From: Drosophila miranda
Taxonomy: Eukaryota > Arthropoda > Insecta > Diptera > Drosophilidae
Length of the DNA stretch: 64,000 bases
Direction: 5' to 3'
NCBI RefSeq assembly: GCF_003369915.1
Contig: NC_046677.1
Coordinates: 17,006,913 to 17,070,912 of the forward strand
Shown here: one piece after another, positions 58,701 through 64,000 of the stretch
Layout of the letters: each line of letters starts with the position of its first letter
Numbering within the stretch: position 1 is the stretch's first letter
Notes under the pieces: model-generated
The model's input: the letters and a program-made list of their open reading frames with translations, nothing else
Databases searched by the model: none
Told to the model about the DNA's origin: nothing
Program-made: the position numbers and the translations under genes

Positions 58701-61700
58701 TTTCGTTAGTTAGCGGTTAGTTAGTGGGGTGCAGAAATAAGGACGGAAAGATATACACAGATACATATGTATAAGGCGTGCAGGGCGTAAGGCGTGTGTT
58801 ACATTCAAAGAGCGCTCTAAGAGATATTAGATGGAATAGATTATCAAAAGAATATCAAGCAGTTTAAGCAGAGCAAGCACATTAAAGCAGTCACCAACAG
58901 AACACTTTTTTCATACAATTTCCCAATAGAACTACTATGTAGCTAGATATAGATGTAGATATATACCTACATATGTATGTACATATGTACTTTTAGTGAA
59001 AGCTCTATTGGGCGGACACAGGCCTAAGAATATCTCGTCCGCCCAGCAGAGATAGTCGATGGATTGAATATGTACACATGTATAGTATATGACTACAAAA
59101 TGAGGTCCCCTCCACAAGGAAGCTTTCACTGCATACACCCATTATACAATCCATAATTCAGATCTACCCCATACGCCATACCACAGTTGTCAGAGGTTAG
59201 TTTTGTTTTTGCCGTTTTTCCACCGTTTTGGGGTGAGTTTTTCTATTAATGCTAATGGAAGAACTTACTCGGATCAAGAATGGAGCAAATGAATGGGCGC
59301 TGCTTGCACACGCCATTCTGTCCGGTTTCACCAATTGCAGACATTATTTATCTACTAAAATGCAGTGTTTATTTTATTTCAAAATTGTTATTTTTTTATG
59401 CACCCACGAAAGGAATTCAGTTCGTTCCTTTAACTTCTGTATACAAAAATGTCCGGTTTTATTTGATTGTTGTTGTTGATTGACACGAATAGCACTACGC
59501 AGAAAACGAGAGAGGGATATTACGACGTTACGATATTACGCTATAAGTATTTCTTCACTTCCGTGTGACGGCCTCACGACGCGTATAGAGACTGAAACGT
59601 AGAACGGAGAGAGTTTCAACCCAAAGCATGCCGAGGCTTGAAAAGGACAACCCTACTCGTATGCCCAAAGCGCTCGCGCCGTGAGAGTGCCTGCTCAGGC
59701 CCCCGCCGTGCCCATTTTCCACCTTATTAAACCTGCTCTGCTGCAATGTAAAATCAATGACTGGGACAACCCGAGGGTTGAGCAACCCCGCATAGCCCTG
59801 AACTCTGCTCCGCCTCTGGCTATAGCTTTAGCTTTATCTTTGGCTCTGGCTTTGGCGGAAAAAGCTCCGACTTGAGGAAAAAGTTTTCCCGTTCATCGAT
59901 TTCACCCACTGCAGCTGACCCTTGGAGACTTTTCCTGGTGTAGACTTAGCTCAAAGACATTGGATCTGGCGCATGCGCCGCCCCCACCGAAACTTTTGTT
60001 TTTGCGGTTGTTTTTGTTGGATCGGAAATTACCAGACGGCGACAGCTATGGGGGTGCGGTAGGTGTGTGGTGCACCCAAATTGCAGATGCTGTTGCTCCA
60101 CCCACCCCCAAATCCCACTACTCTGCCCCGCCCTTGGCATGTTATTGCGTGCAGTGTGAAAATTAGAAGGGAAATCAATCAGCGCACACGGATACGGGCA
60201 ACGCACTATTTGGACACATTTGTACATATATTTCCCCGGGGGTTGTTATGGTCTCTAATGGATTGTCCTTGTTCTGGCTGATAAATATCTCACGTTGGCT
60301 GCTGACCAACTTATGTCACAAGAACTTGACGCATTCCGTATGGGATGCCAAGCGTGGAAAAAGAGTTTTTTCTACCTCATGGCCCAGTTCTGAGAGAATC
60401 AATATGTGGTATAAGAGGAAGTTTCCAGGTTCGTTGGATGCAGTGCAAAACTATACAAGATGATTCCGTAATTAGCTTAGATTTATACTTTAGATAAAGT
60501 AGTTAATTTATATATGAGCCAGAAGTTCTGCCCATCTCTTGATACCTCAATATCGAGTATCGATCAAAAGAAATCTATCAATTAAACAGTTTCCCTGAAG
60601 AACAGTTCCAAAGTTCCTTTGAGGTTAGGTCTGTTTGAGGCATAGTCTGTGCATTTTTTTAATAAAGCGACTTTTTTATTGTTCAACTCGATCGTGATCA
60701 TGCATGATCTCTCTTGCACAAAGCCCACTCCGCTCCACCGGCCGACTAAATCTTCCCTCCCCCATCGTGGGAGATGCAATTGACCAAAAATACTTAAAAA
60801 ATCGAATAGAAACAAAAAAAATTTGTTTACACAATCCTCGGCACCGGCGACGCGACTCACAATTTATTTAATTTGCGTCCGATATGTGTACATATGTACT
60901 ATGTACGTATTTTAAATTTCTGTTTCACCAAAACAAAACGAAATAAAACTTATGTTTCCCTTTCTGGATTGGGATATTATTGAAGATTAAACGGGCATGG
61001 TACCACATGTAAAGAAAATGAATTGCCAGGGGTGTGGGCTGCCAATGAACTACAGTTAAGAAGAATGCGCCGATAAAGCAGAGAAGATAAGAGAAGAGAG
61101 AGGGAGTGGATCCTAAGCTTCAGTCAAACTGAAGTTACAGAAAGAAAGAGAGAAAGAGTGATCAAGAGGGATGGAACAAAGGAAACAAGTAAAAGAGCAT
61201 GTACGAGTAACGCACCATGCGATACCCATTACACAGAATTGTTTCTAGTGCACTTGTGCTGTCCTGAAAAACAGTTCCTGCATTTGTCTGTAACATTTAT
61301 CCAATGGGAATGATTTGACTTAGATTGATTTAACATTCCTAAAATCTTAGACCGCTTATAGATTATTATTATTATTCTTATTAATAATTACAGTTACCCC
61401 AACGGGATGATTTTCTGCAAAATTAACCAAATTACTACAGCACATAAATACGCATAATATCATATCCTGAGCAAGGATAACTGTATGTAAATATGTATGT
61501 ATGAGTAATGGCTGTAACAAAAGTCTTAACGTATATAATACGCCCTCGTAGACATCAAGTACTGGGTATGCAAATAAATCCAAATCCCAAACGAAATCAA
61601 TGGCAAATTGGAAAACAAAAGAAAAAGTAGAATAAGTAGGGGGGATAGTAAAGAGAAAAGAGCAAGAACAAATGTACATACATATGCATTTAAACTGTAA

Positions 61701-64000
61701 TAAAAATAGCCGCATAATCATTCCACAAAAGGGATGCACAGACTGCAGCCAGATCAGAGCAGAGCCCCAGGGCGTCGATGGAAATTGCTAATTGGAAAAA
61801 TGTTTTTCTGTAGACAGGAGCATGTATAGTACATACATATTTGCGCAGTGAGGCGCACTACAAAGAGGAGACCAGAGTGGACCATGACTGGGATGAGGGA
61901 ACACGAATAGTAGTAGAAAAATATTGGTAAATAGTAGCAGAATTTGCGATGCAAGAAACCATTCTCTGTTGCGCTGCGAGTGGCGCAAATTGCTTTAATG
62001 GACAGCAAAGCCAAAGCGTAATACAAAAACTAAAACAATAAAAAAAAACACACTTAAATAATGTGAAATATGAGCGGGCATACGTCAATGAACGCAGAGA
62101 GCGGGAGACGAGCCATTTAAAGCGGTGAAATGTAGGTGGAGGAGGGGAGGTCGGGTGTATGACTCCTACAAAGCAGCTGATTCATGCCGGTGGAATATCT
62201 AGAAAAATTGTGAAACTATTTGGGAGAGTGTTCATACCAGGTATATACCACGTATATGTGTAGTTTTATCGTCTACAAACCGAATTATCAATAAAGCCCG
62301 AAGCCCCAATAAAGAATGAAAGTTTCCCCAGAGGCATGGTCGCCAGGCTGTCCTGGTCCTCGAAGAAAGCTCCTCCGAGTATACGGTGTCGCCTTCCTTT
62401 AAGTGCGGGACAGCTAAAAAGGAGGTGCTGGACAAGGTGTTGCTTTACAAGTAAATATCATGCAGTTGTATTACCCGTATTAACAGGTTTTTCTACTAAT
62501 TTACTGTATCATAGCGTGCAAAATCTATATGCTACCAAAGGCGAAAACTAAATACCATACATTCGAGTATTAAATAAATATATTATATTGAACTATTCCC
62601 ACAGCCAATAGTATTTGGGTAATTGTCTATTTCTGTCTTGAAAAATTTGAATAGTTTACATTTATATGAACAAAAATTGTTATAAAAAGGGCAATAAAAC
62701 TAAAATTTATGTCGTGTTTTGTATTTTCAATGTAATCAACCTGATTTCGATAATTCTGGTTAAAGAGTACTCTCCACTTCGACGAACATTAATTTATTTT
62801 ATCCACATTTTCTACATATGAAAATATACAGTATATAATAAGCGTGAATCACGCGCCATCAGATGACGATCGACCATGGTAAGGTCGCCGGAGCGGATGA
62901 AATGCTGCTTCCAGGCAGACAGGGATTAGCTTAAGCCTATATTAACTTAGTAATTGCACGTTATCCACTCACACTCCAGTGGGAATCTTTTGCTATCAAA
63001 TACCTAACTTTGCGGCGCGATATAAAATACATTTCTCTTAATACGAGAACACTCGGAGGCGATGACATCATGAGCAGAGTGAGCAGGGAGAATGACACGC
63101 CAAAGCAAAAGCCGCAAAGAGAGCGGCGAATGACTAACAAAACGCACAAGTTGGGAGAGGAGAGGGTCAGGAGATGGGGGCAGGGCCCAACTGGGATGCA
63201 AGGTGCGGTCGCAGGATACAAAAAACAACAACAGCACCAGCAAAACAATACTCTACTAAAATACGGTGGCGCACAAATTAATTAAAAAGTGGAAAAATCG
63301 AACTGTATTAAATTTCCAATAAGTGCTGACACTTACCCAGTCCATATTTGTAGAAGATCTCCTCCACGGACACAATCTTTGGCTGAGGCTGCGACTTGGA
63401 TGTTGGTGTGGGCACAGCAGGTGCTGGCCTTGGCTTCGGCGTCTCCACTTTGGGTGCGGGTATGGCAACGGGCTTGGGCGGCTCTGGTTTCGGTTCTGCT
63501 TTGGGCGCAACTGTCACACTGGATTTGAAATCCTCTTCGTCGTCAAGATCGGTTACCAGAGCGGCTGCTGATACAGCTGCTGGAACCGGGACTGGTGCTG
63601 GTGCTGCAGCTGGGGTTACAGCGTGGGGTGGCACTGGAGGAGGAGCCACCACGGGCGGGGTGACTGTGCGCTCCTCCCGGAAATCGCTCAGCAAATCCTC
63701 GGAGGAGATGAACTTCTCGTTATCCTGCTCCTTGAGAGCATCCACAATGGGCTTCTTGGCCGGCGACGGTGTGTACGAAACGGACGGCGATTCTGTATCG
63801 GAATCCTTGTTACCCACGGCGGCGGCGGCGGCGGTGGCGGATGTCAGGGGTGCAGCTGGCATGCCCAGGAAGTCATCATCGTCATAGAAATTGGTGTTCG
63901 CCGGGGCCGTGGGCTCAAAAGGTTGAAGAGGCGCCGCGGGCTTCTCACTGAAGCTGCCCAGCAAGTCCTCCTCATGGACAGCCGCTTCCGGGGCTAAAGT
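46772..64000 (-). CDS. Rtnl1: Reticulon-like 1 (Rtnl1), ER-shaping protein, several isoforms, long isoform cut by the window edge
   Basis: Four shared 3' exons (47562-47355, 47289-47081, 47011-46906, 46841-46772) encode the reticulon homology domain and a short C-tail. The domain begins VESLIYWRDVKKSGIVFGAG, has two long hydrophobic hairpins (VFAYLSLLALFGTVAFRIYK; IKFGVILWVFTYIGAWFNGM), and ends IPIGNKKPVAAAESDKDK. The hairpins wedge into the ER membrane and curve tubules. The first shared exon is entered in phase 1, and four upstream exons end in that phase: 48269-48254, 50708-50633, 52999-52927, and the long-isoform pair (63337 upward, then 58673-58638). The 52999 and 48269 starts give 221 and 202 residues, and the 50708 start gives 222. 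The long exon is Pro/Ala-rich and acidic, is open at the right edge, and continues beyond the window. Confidence 0.93.
48254..48269 (-). other. Rtnl1: Rtnl1 alternative first coding exon (16 bases)
   Basis: On the minus strand, ATGTCGAAGAAATTTT is followed by a perfect GTGAGT donor. It ends in phase 1 and would join the reticulon domain as MSKKFLESLIYWRD. The preceding 80 bases are the likely 5' UTR. This would be the shortest isoform, with almost no N-terminal tail before the membrane domain. Confidence 0.65.
49528..49626 (-). other. Candidate small open reading frame (32 codons) inside Rtnl1
   Basis: Minus strand, ATG to TAA. It reads MSIQKKRNCGCDCIIMIVGR and then TSLSAQTRFKAT, in a local GC-rich island (CTGCGGCTGTGACTGC, GTGGGCCGC) within AT-rich intron. 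The codons look like those of expressed fly genes, but I recognise no family. It could equally be an old retroposed fragment or a conserved non-coding element. Confidence 0.3.
50633..50708 (-). other. Rtnl1: Rtnl1 alternative first coding exon
   Basis: Encodes MAGGSKRYSRNNSNGNFQSL and then PERGP before a GTAATA donor in phase 1, giving PERGP-VESLIYW. It lies next to a GC-rich, CpG-containing 5' region at 50400-50760. The 222-residue product matches the length I recall for a known fly isoform. Confidence 0.8.
50709..52926. other. Rtnl1 intron/promoter region (middle)
   Basis: Contains the upstream region of the 50708 start, a GAGAG-rich tract (50978-51075; CT on the minus strand) suited to GAGA-factor binding, the two-exon candidate gene at 51370-51601 on the plus strand, and a GA repeat at about 52757-52771. 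Confidence 0.5.
51370..51601 (+). CDS. Candidate small two-exon gene nested in Rtnl1, opposite strand (58 residues)
   Basis: Exon 1 (51370-51470) opens MVKNALATSLSFNTQSKVSQ and continues GRQFNALPDENGT. A GTACGT donor, a 55-base intron with a pyrimidine-rich tttttttcacag acceptor, and exon 2 (51526-51601) follow in phase: ILSDGKSSMCNVSGFPHSRN, then RLRTQ and stop. Intron length, sites and phase are all typical of fly genes. I do not recognise the product; there is no signal peptide or membrane segment. A further donor (AAT|GTGAGT at 51557) could lead to more exons. No polyadenylation signal is close by, so this stays a prediction. Confidence 0.4.
52927..52999 (-). other. Rtnl1: Rtnl1 alternative first coding exon
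   Basis: Encodes MASALETLQGLLQTLGELKE and LPLN, then a GTGAGT donor in phase 1, giving LPLN-LESLIYW. The peptide is leucine-rich and could form an amphipathic helix. Its 5' UTR probably extends into 53000-53390. Confidence 0.8.
53000..58637 (-). other. Rtnl1 intron/upstream region (right)
   Basis: 5.6 kb, mostly AT-rich. It contains the 5' UTR of the 52999 exon, a (GA)n microsatellite at 54403-54421, GCAGC/CAACAA-rich stretches near 55460-55530 and 58280-58310, TACATATGTACATATG tracts (53870, 55858, 56105), and an isolated GC-rich island at 56560-56760. No gene is supported. Confidence 0.5.
58638..58673 (-). other. Rtnl1: Rtnl1 long-isoform microexon (36 bases)
   Basis: Acceptor ttttcag, donor GTAAGT, phase 1 on both sides. 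It joins the long exon (ending KYGLG/D) to the reticulon domain and reads DAWFKPERLHPQ-VESLIYW. Splice signals and phase fit perfectly. Confidence 0.8.
58674..63336 (-). other. Rtnl1 long-isoform intron
   Basis: 4.7 kb intron between the long exon and the microexon. It contains a hairpin at about 59003-59051, TACATATGTA tracts, a GC-rich stretch at 59620-60150 of low-complexity GGCTCTGGCTTTGG type, and a plus-strand coding-like fragment at 62159-62454. Confidence 0.55.
62159..62454 (+). other. Coding-like fragment in Rtnl1 intron, plus strand
   Basis: The segment 62332-62454 follows a tttccccag acceptor-like site and reads in one frame RHGRQAVLVLEESSSEYTVS, then PSFKCGTAKKEVLDKVLLYK and a TAA stop. 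Its codons (GTG CTG GAC AAG GTG) look like a real fly protein. An ATG-led stretch at 62159-62251 (MTPTKQLIHAGGISRKIVKL ...) can be joined in phase through an 80-base intron. An AATAAA lies at about 62573. It may be a small nested gene or the tail of a retroposed copy; the family is unknown to me. Confidence 0.3.
63337..64000 (-). other. Rtnl1: Rtnl1 long-isoform exon (partial, continues beyond the window)
   Basis: Open on the minus strand from the window edge to the donor at 63336 (G|GTAAGT), with no start codon needed inside the window. The encoded segment has acidic patches (NTNFYDDDDFLG, VTDLDDEEDFKSS), Pro/Ala/Lys repeats (PKAEPKPEPPKPVAIPAPKV), and ends SVEEIFYKYGLG. This is typical of the poorly conserved N-terminal tails of long reticulons. 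Confidence 0.85.

Noticed and set aside
60248-60463. 71-codon plus-strand frame in the Rtnl1 intron
   Set aside because: The composition is somewhat coding-like, but there is no supported splice partner, promoter or family match.
63396-63887. 163-codon plus-strand Gly/Ala-rich frame at the right edge
   Set aside because: Shadow of the Pro/Ala-rich Rtnl1 long exon on the minus strand.

Overview
This is a stretch of an insect nuclear genome, and the proteins point to Drosophila, melanogaster group. The evidence is short introns (mostly 55-70 bases) with GT-AG ends, fly-type core promoter motifs, and recognisable fly gene families: Mad, Jonah proteases, Marcal1, Scox, Gmd and Rtnl1. I find about 18 protein-coding genes. 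I see no rRNA, no tRNA, no CRISPR array and no recognisable transposable element. The gene order from the Jonah proteases to Rtnl1 matches what I remember of D. melanogaster 2L band 25B-C. Mad and its neighbour ND-B14.5B, at the left end, belong to band 23D in that species. The window therefore probably spans a rearrangement breakpoint at about 3.6-4.58 kb and comes from a related species rather than from melanogaster itself. This rests on memory of the map and needs an alignment.

Layout. 0-3.7 kb holds the last exon of Mad (BMP-pathway Smad) and the complete complex I subunit gene ND-B14.5B. 4.5-7.5 kb holds two Jonah-type secreted digestive serine proteases on the minus strand, each with a TATA box. 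8.4-33 kb is a dense run of housekeeping genes, many in divergent or convergent pairs. They are Marcal1 (annealing helicase), a CFAP44-like ciliary WD/coiled-coil gene, a KIF-binding protein, a small zinc-finger gene, Polr1C, Scox, eIF3i, a DAZAP2-like gene, mRpL28, Gmd, Mpdu1, ITPase and a UBXN7-like UBA/UAS/UBX protein. 33.8-43.6 kb is one long gene encoding a bridge-like lipid transfer protein (BLTP3/UHRF1BP1 family). From about 45.9 kb to the right edge is Rtnl1 (reticulon) on the minus strand. It has four common 3' exons encoding the reticulon domain and at least three alternative first coding exons, plus a long-isoform exon that runs off the window.

Working relationships. Several genes serve mitochondria (ND-B14.5B in complex I, Scox in cytochrome oxidase copper delivery, mRpL28 in the mitoribosome). 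Two divergent neighbours, Gmd and Mpdu1, both act on mannose-donor metabolism for glycosylation. BLTP3 and Rtnl1 both act on membranes (lipid transfer and ER shaping).

Points most worth a second look: the probable inversion breakpoint with a coding-like block in it; a net one-base frameshift in the CFAP44-like gene; a 36-base tandem duplication of the Gmd C-terminal codons straddling its stop; in-frame microexon candidates, an alternative donor and a GC-AG intron in BLTP3; a 16-base coding first exon of Rtnl1; and several small coding-like pieces inside the Rtnl1 introns, the best being a two-exon 58-codon candidate gene at 51370-51601.
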